A stretch of 64,000 nucleotides of DNA, from positions 20,708,501-20,772,500 of the forward strand of contig JALMGJ010000008.1 of assembly GCA_023362775.1 (NCBI GenBank). Direction: 5' to 3'. The notes beneath the pieces are model-generated. The model saw only the letters and a program-made list of their open reading frames with translations. It was not told the DNA's origin and ran no database searches. Made by a program: the position numbers and the translations under genes. Source of the DNA: Charina bottae. Taxonomy: Eukaryota > Chordata > Lepidosauria > Squamata > Charinaidae. Below, piece by piece: positions 35,599 through 48,300 of the stretch; positions within the stretch are counted from its first letter, which is position 1; each line of letters begins with the position of its first letter.

Positions 35599-38500
35599 AT
35601 GGCTAAACAGCAAAGCCGGGAGCAGGGCATCACCTTGCGGGGCAGCGCCGAAATCGTGGCGGAGTTTTTCTGTGAGTAGCCAGGCGGGTAGGGAGGTGGG
35701 TTGGCGGAAGAATGTGAGTCGGCTCGGTCAGAAAAGAGTGACCCGCATCCCTCCTGCTCCCTTTCTGCTTAGTGAGGCTTATTCCCAGGGATGGTACTTG
35801 GGAACAAGTCTCTTTGAGCCCGGTGGGGTTTGCTTCAGAGTAGATGAGCTCGGGCGGCGACGGATTCGTCTTATGGGGACCCGGGGAAAATGGCGTCCGA
35901 GTAGCTGTCTCTTGCCTTTGGGGGAATGGCGAGGGGGCGCTGCACTCGCCCCATACTTTTTGCTCTCCCGTGTTTTCCTGCATTCTCCTTCCCCCGCCGC
36001 AAGTTAGCGTTTTTAGTAGCTGCGTCCGACTTAGCTTTATAGCAGAGCTTTCCAAACTGTGTGTCGGGACACGTTCGTGTGTCGGCTGCAGTGTCCAGGT
36101 GTGTCGCAGCTGCTGCTGCTGCCTCCGAGCCCCACCAGGTTTCCACACGGGTCCTAGTGCCTGCCTTGCGCCTTGCTGCCTCCAAACCTGCTGTGATTCT
36201 GCGCAGGTCCTAGTGCCTGCCTTGTGCCCTGCTGTAAGAGTGTGTCGCAAAATGATGCATGTCTAAAAAGTGTGTCACCAACATGAAAAGTTTGGAAAGC
36301 TCTGCTTTATAGGATAAGCACAAGGTGGCAGAAACTTAATTTGCAGTACCATACAAGAAAAATGAGCCCCGAGAGGGTGTAAAGTAGTTTAGAAAAAAGT
36401 TTACCAATCGAAGAGAAAGTTAACCGCTTGGCCCTGTGTATGTTTACTGTAGGGGCAGTAACTGCAGCCTCAGGTAAGGAAGAAATGCTTAATAAAAATG
36501 AATGTGAAGAGCAGGTCTAACGGAAATCTGGGAGACCTATGTAGTTCTGAGTCTGTATCTTGGCTGCGTCTGAGTTCTTCTGCAAGGATTTAAAGTTTCT
36601 TCCCAATATGGTATTGTTTTTAGCTGATGGGTATGATGAGAAAGAGAGTCCTGGGGTTTGGAGCGGCATACAGAATCTGAAATGTTATGAAGCAGTACAC
36701 CTTGATTGTTACATGCAAAGTAATCATATACAATGAGAGCCAGTTTGGTGTAGTGGTTAAGGCACCAGGCTAGAAACCAGGAGACCTTGAGTTCCCGCCT
36801 TAGGCATGAAGCCGGATGGGTGACCTTGGGCCAGTCTCTCTCTCTCAGCCCTATGAAGGAGGCAATGGTCCGAAAAACTTTGCTTAGAAAACTGCAGGGA
36901 CTTGGGGAAGTCACCAGGTCTCAAGACTGACTCAAAAGCACCCCCTCCCAAAAATCATAACCCATGTCTGCCCGTTCAGTTTTTCTAGAGGCATTAAAGT
37001 AGTGAATGCGCAGCGGGAGTGGGGAGAAGAACGATTCTTCATGAAACAGGTCTTGGTACTTATTCAAAAAAAAGGTATGAAGGTGAGGAAGAAGTGCTTA
37101 ATAAAATAATCTAATAGATGGCAAAAACAACAGAAAACGGGGGCCATTGAAGAAATAATAAACATCAATCCCCAGGCCTGAAACCAAAGCTAGGTTTTCA
37201 AAGCTTTCCGGAACACCAGGAGAGAGGTCGTAGTTCTTATCTCTGGGGGGAGGATGCTGTTCTAGAGGGGGAGGGCCGCAATAGAGAAGGCATGCTTCCT
37301 AGAGGTCCCACAAGATGGCAATCTTTAATGGAGGGGACCTGGAGCGCACCCACTCTGCTGGATCATACTGGGTGGGCAGAAACAGTTGGAGATAAATGGT
37401 CTCTCAGATATCCAGGCCCTATGCCATATATAATAAACACAGTATAAAATGACCTGAAGTCGCCAGATTGGGGAAGTCTTAGCATTTAAATCCTCATTGT
37501 ATTAGGATTTAAATATTAATTGCAACATTCTGTCACTTTAAGCCAGCCTTTCTCAGCCTTTTGACCCTGGAAGAACCCTTGAAATATTTTTTGGGCCTCA
37601 GGGAACCCCCGCACATTCAGGCTCAAATATAGGCCAGACGTTGCGGTCGTATAAATTAAATAAACAAATGTGTAGGCCTGTATATATGCATTAATAGTGT
37701 TCTTAACTAAAAATAAAGAATGAAACTTACCTCTTTAATGTGAAGTTGCCTGAATTTCAAATAATTATTTTAAATAAATCATGATCTCCCAGGGATCCCC
37801 TAGTGACCTCTCACGGAACCCTAGGGTTCTATGGAACCCTGGTTGAGAAACCCTGCTTCAAGCAGTTAGAATGCCATGCTGCTTATACCATGTCTATAGG
37901 GGATTAGTGGTTATAATGTATTTTTATTTACTCAAAAATGCTTTTTATACAATGTAAAATGCTATGAAACATAGACAAAATAAATGTTAAACTAAACATA
38001 ACACAGTGGCCATGACCAGTGGGCCATCATGAGGTTTCGAATGCCAAGATAAGTAACATTTTTTTCAGCATGTACCAATTGTATTAAATTTGACATCTTT
38101 GTGCTTGCTATTGTTACTTGGTATAATTCTTGCTTAGACTTAGAGGGCATGATATTGCTTTTTAGATAATAAGTTACAATATGTATATTTTCCTCTTTCA
38201 GCCTATGGTATCAACAGTATCTTATATCAACGTGGGATATATCCTGCTGAAACATTTACACATGTTCAAAAATATGGGCTTACCATGCTCGTCACTGCGG
38301 ACTCTGAGCTTAAAAATTACCTGAACAATGTTGTAGGACAATTGAAAGGTATGCTTTTTTTTAAATCAAGTGTCTACAGTTTTCAGATGCTTTACAAAGT
38401 TTACACAAAGTTACAATCTAATAGACACAATACAAAAGGAATAAGGAAGCAACAAGCAATTGAGTACATTTAGATGCTGATTCTTTTTAACTGGTCATTT

Positions 38501-41421
38501 AACTTGGTTATCTACTACATTTCCCATATAATATAATCAAGTTGTCATTGAGATGTCAAATTATAGTGTATCTGTTCAATGCTAGATCTGTTTTTGGATT
38601 GAAGCACTTTTATATTTGCTCAGAGTTGGCTATCAAGTCATTTGCCTGTATTGTACTCCACTGATTATGTGCCATCAAGTTGTTGCAATGACATAGATGT
38701 TCTTCATGACAATCTGTCCCTAACCTGGTCTTTCAGCTCTTCCAACTGTGCACTCGTTGCAACTATAACTGAGTCCATCCACTTGCTGCTAGTTGTCCTC
38801 CTCTTCTCTTTACTTCTACTTTTCCCACCATTACAGTCTTCTCCAGAGAGCTAGATCTTTGCATTATGAAATTGAAATACACACTTCCTGTTTTCAGACT
38901 TTTCATTGAAGATTTCTGGATATATAACCAAGTTCTGATCAATTGCTATTGCCATTGGAAAATCTTGGGCTTAGCTTTTACATAGAGATATGTGTGGATT
39001 ATCTCAACTCAGTCATTTTCTATCTCAACTCAGTCATTTTCTTCAATCTTCCTACATTGCTTTTTGTTTGTTCTTTTCCTTCCTTCCTACCTACCTACCT
39101 ACCTACCTACCTACCTACCTACAAATCTACAAACTAAAAAGGTAAAGCTTCTTTGCCTAGTAGGGTTCAGGTATTCATAAACAAGGCTACTGGATCTGCA
39201 GACTCCATAGAGCAGGCATATCATTGAAGAATACACCTAAACATGGATACATAGTCACATTTGGTTGCATTTGCTCTTTGTTTTCCACCTGCATTGCTCT
39301 AGACATCTACTCAGCCTTTTCATTTACTATAGCTCCTTGAGAATCAAGCAGTCCTCAGAGTCTGAGACCAAGAAGAGGCTGCTCAGGGGAATCTCATCCA
39401 ATGATCCAGTTGCCTCTGAATTCCAGAGTGTGACCAGGTACATAGCAGGCCTACCTGCCTTATAGCTTTAAAAATCTTCAGGTATCAGGAAACCGTCCAG
39501 GTCAACTCAAAATATTTGGGGTGGACCATTTTAGCCAACCCCTTCACCCCACAGAGGTCAAGCAGGGCAATATTATGTATGTGTACAGGAGAATGATCCA
39601 ACTATGGCAGAGGATGGATAAGAATGTCTTGTGTTGTATCTGAATTTTCTTTGTTACTCAGCATATTAAGCCACAGTCTACTGAATAAACCATGGTTTGT
39701 GGGTTGATACAAGAGTCACAGATAAGGTACCCATGGCTTTGATGTAATATTTCTTGAGCATTACAGCCTTATAATATTTCTCAAACATGGGAACAGTATA
39801 GGTCAAGTGCACCATTTATATAATATGAAGTGTAGATACAGTAGCTTATATGGTTGACACTTTATGGAAAATCAATGGGAATATTGATTCAATTAAATGA
39901 ATTTTATATGTAACATTTATTTGACAGTTTCTTGTTTTTCTTAGAATGGCTCTCTGAATGCCTAGTTCAGCGGCTAGTGGTAGTGATCTCTAGTAAGGAA
40001 ACTACTGAAGTTCTTGAAAGATGGCAATTTGACATTGAATGCGACAGAACTGCAAAAAATGAGATGTAAGTATAATATTTGTTTCCGAAAATGGAAAATC
40101 TAGGTTTTTCTTTGTCTTATTCAAAGTTTTTTCCACCCCACCCCAAAATATATAGTCTGCCAACATTTCACAGATTTTGCTTTACTAATGTTTCTAGCAT
40201 TATTCAGCTGTTACATAGGATCCCCACTCAACATGTTATGTAAGTTGGTGAACCAAGAGCACTTTTTCACTAATTAGGGATGGTGGTGGAAATCTTGTGA
40301 AGGCAGAATAAAGAGTTTTGAAGCTGTTTCACAAATACTGACTTTTGTTATCACTGATAGTTGTATTAACTGCTTTTTGCCTCACTCCAGTAGTCAGTAG
40401 CACTGAAAGAGTGTTCAAAAGAGGAGAAATAGCAGCTTGACTTCATAATTAAAGGTATAGCCAAATATGCAGTTATTAGGTTTGGCTGTAAGGCTTATAA
40501 TTGCTGAGGGTGTGTCAGACAATTTAGAAAAAGTACAGAAAAGGCAGATTGTAATGTTTGAGTAAACATATGGGACCTGTTAATCATTAGTCTGTCATGC
40601 CTGCAATCAGGTGATATAGTGGTAAATAGTGTTTCTAATTTATATTTGATATTCTTTTGCACTGACAACTTTTAATTGCTATTTTAGTGCACCAAGACAG
40701 AAATCTCAGAAAGCTATACAGGATGAAATCAAATCTGTTATCAGACAAATAACAGCCACAGTGACATTCCTTCCTTTGTTAGAAACTACCTGTAAGTAAT
40801 ATTGCTTAATGACAGAGCATGAGTTTCAGTATTTGGTACACTTGCATTATCTAATTGCATGATTATAATTATTATTATCATCAAATGCAGATGATAATGC
40901 ATTATCTAATTGCAATTCTCATTAAGAGTCCTATATGGGATGAGTCCCGCCCTGAGACCAAATGGCTGGAAACCAGCTGAGATAATATGAAGCTGGTTAA
41001 AGTTGCGATTTGGATAAGGCACAATGGAAGAATTCAGAAGTTACAATTTGGGGGTTTCCTATGATTTCTGTAACTGGGGTCACACATGCTAAGCCAGGAT
41101 TTTTAATTATGGTTTGTTCAACAAGTCATAGTTGATTGGTTAGCCATAAGTTAATACATTGCACTCAGTTTTGCAGAGTTGAGTTTTGATGTTTATTCCA
41201 GACTTGTGCAAATGTAGCAAAATAATTATTCATCTGTGCCTCTTCCAGGTGCATTTGACTTGCTCATTTTCACAGATAAAGAATTGGCAGTTCCAGAAAA
41301 ATGGGAGGAGTCGGGACCACAGTTCATTACTAATTCTGAAGAAGTCCGCCTTCGTTCTTTCACAACTACAATACACAAAGTTAACAGTATGGTGGCCTAC
41401 AAAAAGGACACCTTGCTGTGA
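35599..41421 (+). CDS. MAD2L1: MAD2L1, spindle assembly checkpoint protein MAD2, 5 exons
   Basis: MAD2 is the HORMA-domain checkpoint protein. At unattached kinetochores it converts from open to closed form on MAD1 and then captures CDC20, inhibiting the anaphase-promoting complex (family knowledge). Exons: 35599-35671, 38202-38348, 39945-40065, 40688-40791, 41249-41421. All have canonical GT/AG borders, and 618 nt give 205 residues, exactly the usual vertebrate length. Family blocks seen: SREQGITLRGSAEIVAEFF, NSILYQRGIYP, LERWQFDIEC, QKAIQDEI, VIRQITATVTFLPLLE, and EKWEESGPQFITNSEEVRLR followed by the TTIHKVNSMVAYK safety belt. The last five residues (KDTLL) differ from the IPVND tail of mammalian MAD2. 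Intron 1 holds a hAT MITE, a CORE-type SINE and an older hAT relic. The expected CHR and E2F-type promoter sites lie about 120 bp upstream. The next gene, RPL7L1, converges on it. Confidence 0.96.
36043..36304. mobile_element. hAT MITE copy 4, MAD2L1 intron 1
   Basis: Ends CAGAGCTTTCCAAACTGTG and GTTTGGAAAGCTCTG; 8-bp duplication CTTTATAG (36035-36042, 36305-36312). The core includes a tandem near-duplicate of cctagtgcctgccttg (about 36155 and 36210). Located only 370 bp into the intron. Confidence 0.9.
36738..36951 (+). mobile_element. CORE-type SINE with variant 3' end
   Basis: gagccagtttggtgtagtgg head and gggtgaccttgggccagt core, then a different tail: gaaggaggcaatggtccga, agaaaactgcagggacttg, agactgactcaaaagcaccc. 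This is the tail type of RTE/BovB-mobilised SINEs. A possible 7-bp duplication AATCATA flanks it. It lies in MAD2L1 intron 1. Confidence 0.75.
37544..37855. mobile_element. older hAT element in MAD2L1 intron 1
   Basis: Ends CAGCCTTTCTCAG and GGTTGAGAAACCCTG are inverted repeats. 8-bp flanks CTTTAAGC (37536-37543) and CTTCAAGC (37856-37863) differ at one base. No coding capacity; a different hAT family from the five young MITEs. Confidence 0.75.
39081..39121 (+). repeat. (CTAC)n microsatellite in MAD2L1 intron 2
   Basis: About ten CTAC units; the rest of this 1.6-kb intron shows nothing recognisable. Confidence 0.95.
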
Positions 41422-41627
41422 TTTAGTAAATAACATTGTATGTGTCCTTTTGTAAGATTCCTTACCCAATAGTCATTTTCTTCTAAAGTATCAGCTGGGT
41501 TATCTGAGTTGAAATATCATCTTGTAAATATACAGTATTAAGACTAGAATCCTGTCCTTTCAATGCACAACTGAATTCTGTCAGTGGTTTCTATGTAATA
41601 GAATTTATAATGTAAATGTCATTTTTT

Positions 41628-41633
41628 ATTAAA
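41628..41633 (+). terminator. MAD2L1 polyadenylation signal ATTAAA
   Basis: ATTAAA lies about 207 bp past the MAD2L1 stop, followed by T- and GT-rich sequence (ttttcatttggtcttgtc). It is the first good hexamer downstream; usage is inferred. Confidence 0.5.
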
Positions 41634-41639
41634 ATAATG

Positions 41640-42330
41640 TCCATGTAGTTTTCATTTGGTCTTGTCATCTTAATTAGTGAAGTATCTATTTGAGATGAAA
41701 GTAGGTGTATTCCAAATAAACTGTTTGATTTTGCGTATTGGATACAAGGACATTCTGCAAGTTACAAATTTATATTTTGAAGATGTTATGAATCAATATA
41801 CTAATGGTGACTACTGCACTAGGGCAAATAGGAGTTTTAGCACAAGTGAACAACTTCATACAAAATGGAGACTGAAGGTAATAAAGTAATTTGTTTCAAC
41901 TGGGATGGGATAAATTTGTATTTGATGGATAGATTCTATATGAAAAGTGACAAAAACTTGCTGCACTTTTCAGCAATCACAATACGTTCTTAATAAAAAT
42001 TTTAGTAAGCCTTACTGTACCTTCCTTTAGATCCAAAGGGGAAAACATGCTGTAGAACATGTGTGGTATCCATGGACCCAGTTTCCTTTTTCCCTTTAAA
42101 TCTGAGTATTGCACAGCTCTACTATATTCAATGCTCCCAAGAATCTGCCTCCCAGGTAATTTTTTGTCCATGAAGTGTAGGATGAGATTTGCCATTTGCA
42201 GAGATAGGAAATCGAAGGCAGTATGCAAAATGTTACATCTAAAATGCAAGTTTTTAAATTTGACATACTGGTTCCTACCCTGTTTTGTCTATTATTTTTT
42301 TGTGTGTGTCAGAAGCACCCAGGAGCTTTT
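41640..42330. other. downstream of MAD2L1, nothing recognised
   Basis: Short AT-rich open frames only. Confidence 0.4.
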
Positions 42331-42334
42331 GTAG

Positions 42335-42500
42335 TGAAAGGATTTGCCGGTGACATCACCGTTGCCCGGGGGACGCCCAAGGAGGCTCCTTTCATGTCCC
42401 TGTAATTTTTCCCACCGGAGTGGTACCTTATTTATCTACTCACATTTGCATGCTTTTGAACTGCTAGGTTGGCAGAAGCTGAGACTAATTGCCACACACA
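42335..42500 (-). mobile_element. SINE fragment, minus
   Basis: Contains cccaccggagtggtacctta, tttgcatgcttttgaactgc and taggttggcagaagctgaga, the reverse complement of the body of the SINE at 60800. Both the head and the ctttacc end are missing. Confidence 0.7.
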
Positions 42501-44413
42501 GCTCAAGTGTTAATAATTTTTTCTAAGGCTATAGTAGTTATGGTTACTGGTGATTTAACAATTCTTTAACTTTCCACCCGATGCCATTCCTATAGAACTG
42601 AGGGTATAGTATGGCTGTTGATAAGCAGTATAAACATATTGTTTTGAATTCGTTGTACATCAAACATGGTTTTAGCAAACCTGATGTTGAACAGGAAGCA
42701 TTGCTTTGGAAAAGGTTGAAGTTTTTATCGACTACATCTCCTTAGTAGAGAAAGGTCCAAGTCACCAAAAGCAGTTTTCAATATGCATTATTGTTCTACA
42801 CCTGCTTTTTCTTGGCATAGCCATGCACTATTGCCATATATAATGAAATATCACTTAAGGAATATTTCATCTAAGAACATACAAACCATTCTAAGCATTC
42901 CCAAACTTGGATATTTCAGGTGTTTGAGTCCATGCATAGAAAGAAACCACTTTTTTTAAGCATTGAACAAAAACATTCTCAGCATTAGTGGGTTGTAGGT
43001 AAGATTTGAGGGAGCAAAACCAAGAATACAAGCTGAAGGAAAACATGTGATGAGAAGATTGGGAGGGGGGAAAGCAACATAGACCAGCCTTGCCTTTTCT
43101 GGATTTTGTTTCATTGGAATCCAGAACCACCAAAGCACTTTGTTTTGGTTTTGCCAAACCATGACTGAATCAAAAATAGTTCTGCAGAACTTCTGAAACA
43201 CAATGGTTTGCTCTGGGTTCAAAGTAATTTTTTTTATATTTTGTGTTCATCCCTAATTCAACCAATGTATGAAAGTCTGTTTACATCAGGTTGCATTGCT
43301 TACTGTCCCTCAGTTTCCCCATTTAAGTTTAATCTACAATTTAATTATGGTCTCTTAGAAGCAAGACTAATAGGAACAACTATCTCTTTTTCGCAAGTAG
43401 TTAAAACTTAAGTAGCACACTTTAATCAGTCCTGGTAAGAATTTCCAAGTTGCATTTTTTACAACATATAGTAACAAACCCTTCAACAAGCAGATTTAAG
43501 AAAATTTATTTCACTGTGTCTTTACACAAACAATTCAAGGACTAGATTAAAACTATTTTAGAAAAGTGGACTAGCCATCAAGAAGTCTGATCAAACACTA
43601 TACAAGCCAAAACATTTCACCATATTTGATTTGTTATGCCTTAATATATGTTAATACAGTAGTGGGCTTCTTGGACTGCAATATATATTACATTACAGGA
43701 AAAATGTTTCCACTTTATTACTAAAGGTACATACAGTTCAGCTCCAAACAAGTAGCAGAGCGATGGTTTAAATCTTTTTTCCATTGTCCTTTACAAATAC
43801 ATATTAATTTGGAGGTCGAGGATCATAGTTGCTTCATATGTCTGAGATTTTACAAATTCTTCTGTTTTTCCGTGTTCAATACACAGAATCAATGCTCAAA
43901 ACTTTGATTGCTACTTTTAAGTCGCATCAATTCATTTGAAGCCTAGTTGCTCCATTACCCTTTTTTTCCTCTTCCAATTATGAAAGTACTATGCCGTATT
44001 ATTTCAGAAGCTGCTGGAAAATGAAAGTACATCATGGAGTACAAGTAAGTATCTTCCAGAACTTCCTCTGAAAACTCTTTTCTGAAAAACAGAACATACA
44101 GGTTGCTTTTTAAAGCATCTAAATGACATTTACTTCCTGACAAAGAATACTAAAAGCTACTGCTTTAAAATATATTAAAACTGAACTGAAAGCAAGTCTG
44201 GAAAGAAGTTACAGGAAAGATATAACTTTATGACAATACTGCAAATTCTGAATAACTAAAGGTATTGGTTAAAACTGAATGGCACTTACATAATTTAAAA
44301 TACAGCTGGACTTTTACAGAATGTAACATACAATAGAGTAAGTCTTGGCTTGAATCCTCTGCTATTCCTTCACGTGCCTTATTAGGATCTTCATGAAATG
44401 TGAGGATAACAGA
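42501..44413. other. intergenic, nothing recognised
   Basis: Low-complexity AT-rich sequence with no shared repeat ends. Confidence 0.4.
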
Positions 44414-44415
44414 AT

Positions 44416-44839
44416 ACAGGTGGTCCTCAATTTAATGACCGCTTGTTCAGTGACTGAACTTATGGCTGAACAAGTAGTTATGGCCAGTCCTCATACTTAT
44501 GTTGGTCACAGTGTCCCCCCCAGTCATGTGATTGCAAGCTGGGCACCCAGTTTGGCACCCAGTTTGCAATTGATATCCCAATGTCTCGCAGTCACGTGAT
44601 CACCATTTGCAATCATCTTTGGCGGCTTTGTACAAGCAAAGTCAATGGGGAAGCTGGCAGGAGGTCACAAATGGCAACCACACAATGTCCTTGCTTAACG
44701 ACCCACAGTGATTTGCAAACGAAAGTGCCAGAATTTCCATTGCTAAGTGGGACAGTCATGTGGCATTGCGCTTTACAACTACACTGCTTAGCAATGGAAA
44801 TTCCAGTCCCAATTGCCATCATTTACCGAGGACTACCTG
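44416..44839. mobile_element. TA-site MITE (Tc1/mariner-like), 424 bp
   Basis: Ends CAGGTGGTCCTC and GAGGACTACCTG are inverted repeats flanked by TA on both sides (44414-44415, 44840-44841). The body has repeated phrases such as cagtcatgtg and gcttagcaatggaa. No transposase frame. Related to 18856-19866 and 55082-55392. Confidence 0.8.
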
Positions 44840-45387
44840 TATGAACAGTTCTAGGGTTCTGCTTTATAACTGGCCACGCTACTGATTCATTTGGCCATTT
44901 ATTATTTACCCTTGCCTGAACTCAGCAAACTGACTATTGGTTTTAATAGTATTATTGGAACTCTAATTCAAAATACAGAAGCAAGGTTGGGGAAGGCTAA
45001 TGTAGCACACCAAAGGAAGATCTTCAGCTCAATGAAAGCATGGGAAATAATACAAAGATCCTTACTGTTGCCTGTGGCCATAGATAAGACCATTTTAAAA
45101 TGTGACAATCCTGAGACACAGTAAGCATTTCTTAAGAGTAATCTACCTTTCCGAACAATTGCATTTTTAGAAAGATCCACTGCCAAGACTGAAAAACAAG
45201 ACATCTCTTTTAATTTGATTTTGACTTCTGGTGACTTCACAAACACATTTCTATTGTTTTCTTGGCAGAAATGTTTTACCAGTGCTGTTTCTGAGAACGT
45301 TTGTTTTTACATACCAGTCTAGTGTGCTGTCACCTGCTGAGTTCAGTACCAAAAGAATTGGCAAGACCCTGCAGTACCTACCCAGAT

Positions 45388-48300
45388 CTAGTTCAAGTGA
45401 CGTATGAGCTGATTAATCTCATTGCCTCGAAATCCAGGATTACCAATCTCTTTCCGGAACCCCATTTTATTACGGGCTGCATGCCGAGCCACGGACAGAT
45501 GGAATGGCCACAAAAATTTATTGATCTCGTTGAAGTACTTTCCAGCTGAATAAATTTCATGAATGACATCTTCCAAACAAATAATGCCATGCTTTCCTAT
45601 GGAGAGAAAAAAGCACTTTTAGAAATGAAATATCACACAAGGGTTTTGGGCAATTTTCACCACACTGTAAAGAAGCACTGACTGCTTCAAAGTTGCAATG
45701 TTCTCTGTGCCAACCTCCCATTCCATTTGATATCTTACCCAGATGTTCCTCTATCAGAACATTATCTGTCAAAGCAACCTTTTTATTTTGGATCTTTGCA
45801 TGGCCTCGTTTCAGTATCAACTCTCGAATAGATTTAAGATTGGGATACCTGTGTAAATATAAATCTAATAATAATTTTGGAAATAACAAAAACATACACA
45901 ACTGCAACACATTCTTAATGGAATGATTTGTCCAAACTACTGATCCAAAATGGAGAGTACTGTACTATATATTCTTGCAACTTAACTTTGGTTGTTAAGA
46001 CATTACATTTTATATCTTACAAAGAACTTGAACAATTGTGAAGATTTCTTCTTAAATTACCCTTTCAGAAAGATAATACATCATCTCCATTATTATTTTC
46101 TTTCTGCCAGCTGAATACATCAATGTTCCAATGTCACAGCACTTATAGCCTAAAATTTAGATTGTTCCATAATTTATTACCATGTTTGTAATTTGGAGAT
46201 GTGCAATATCCTAAATAATTTATACACAATAAAAATAGTGAAGGTAATCTATTAGTATGTATTTTAACACTGAGATAAAACTGTATATTATTAAAACATT
46301 AATTCCTGAGATAACAGAAACAACTCTATTCAAACTATGCACAGAATATCCCAGTTTATTGCCTGGCAATAATCACTAAACGTTCATATCTGTTTCTAAT
46401 TATACTTCGCTCATTGTTTTGGCTAACTTAAGTCCAAGTTTTTAGCCTCCAGATGACCATATTTTTTTCCAAAGGCAACATAGGTACAGCATAATTCAAA
46501 AGCTTAATTTTTAAAAAACAAATATATAGTGGAAAATTTAAGAACAATTGTGAACTAAGTTATGATCCTCCTTAGGCATCACAATTTATCAGACTTTTAC
46601 ATAATAAAAAGCAAGACATACTAACCCCCATGCCACATAAGGCTCCACTGTTTGCAGCATTTTTAGTGAAGCTGGTGACAATTTAACAAATGTTCCACTG
46701 TAAATCTTTCTTAATCTCAGCCTCTGTATCATATATCGCACTCGATGACTTACTCCTTTAATTCTAAATCAACAGAAGCAAATCTTGTCATTAGGCAAAT
46801 CTGCATCTTGGAATGAATTTTCCAACAAAGTAAAACAAGCATAGATATATGTCAATGGTTCACAGTATTATTACAAAGCTAAAATCCTTTTAATTCAATA
46901 GCTATTCTCAGACCTATATTTCTTGAAAGGCTACATGCAATGATTATTTTGAGGTTTCAAGTCTTTCCCTAACTATATACTGTCCAAATGATTCGAGACT
47001 CTAGCTCAAAGAATTTCCATGTCGTCTGGAATTCTAGAGATTGTAGTTAAACATATATAGAAAGCACCAGCTTAGTGGCCTGACTTAAAGGTCTAACATG
47101 TTAGAAGCTGAAAAGCAGAAAATTATCTTATTATATTATATTATATTATACCACTAATTATAGTGGTATATATCTTAGAACTGAGGACTCAATTTTTATC
47201 AAGTACTCAGTTAATAATCTTTAGTGCTGCCATGAGATTCATCAATACCTGTCATGGTCTCCGATTCAAAGCTTCTGGGTTTTGTATCGGAGATAATGAC
47301 ATGGAAAGAGTTAACAGGGGAAGAGGCCGCGCCGGCATACGTGAGACTGCTGTCTGCCAATGGTGGTTTATGTCAGTGTTTGTCTGAAGACCCGGAAGTA
47401 CCATCTCAGTGGCTGAACGGGGGGGTGGGATTTAGGGCCATATATCAGTGTCTGTTGCGCGCGATTTTGTTCAGTAGCAACTTTCTTTTTGTAATTGTAG
47501 TAACTTATAGTAAACAGTTTTCCGTAAGTTGGTGTGAGACTGTTAATGTAACGTTCGTAGAACCTGAGTTCTATGAACGTTACATTAAGTTGCTACTCCC
47601 AAAATTTTTTTCTCTCTACCTGGAGGCATTCCAGAGAGGGAGTGAGTTTGGAACATGGATCACGGCAAATTGCAGGGGGCCGTGGGAGGCATCCCAGCCG
47701 ACAGCCAGGAGGCCGACTTAACGAAAGAGGAAAGTTTATTTACTCTGGATTTTGTAAAGTCGCTTCGAGAGGCAGAGCCTGACTCTGCTGATTCAGCAGG
47801 AATGCAGCACTCAGACAGGCAGAAGAGAACCAGTAGCGAAGGATTGGATTCGACGCCACAGAATATGAGGGAGTTTGACGCACGCCTCTGGTCAATGGAG
47901 GTAATGCTCCAGGATTTATCTTTGTCAATATCTCAGGGGAGACAAGGGGCATTCCAGTCTGAGGATCCCCGGCCATCATCCAGAGGAACGACACCAGAGG
48001 CGGGAAGCAGAACTCCGTCCCCTCCCCCTGTGCCTGTGTACTGCACCACTAGGATTTAAAAGATGCTGAATTTGGGGGGGTCAGGGGGGAATGCTTGTCT
48101 ATGCTGAACATGGCAAATCACTCATTTGTCACCTTTTCTACCACACCAAGGTGCTCTCCAGTATCCCAAGCTCACTACTCCTATGAAAAGTAAACTTTAA
48201 TCTAAGCATGTGGGTCTGCCCTCTAGTAGAACAATCAGATCAATTCAGTTTATTTCAGCTATAAGGCCAGATACAGTGAAATATATAATAGTAGAACTGT

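Noticed and set aside
39078..39125. CRISPR-like short repeat array
   Set aside because: Simple tetranucleotide microsatellite with no spacers; vertebrate DNA.
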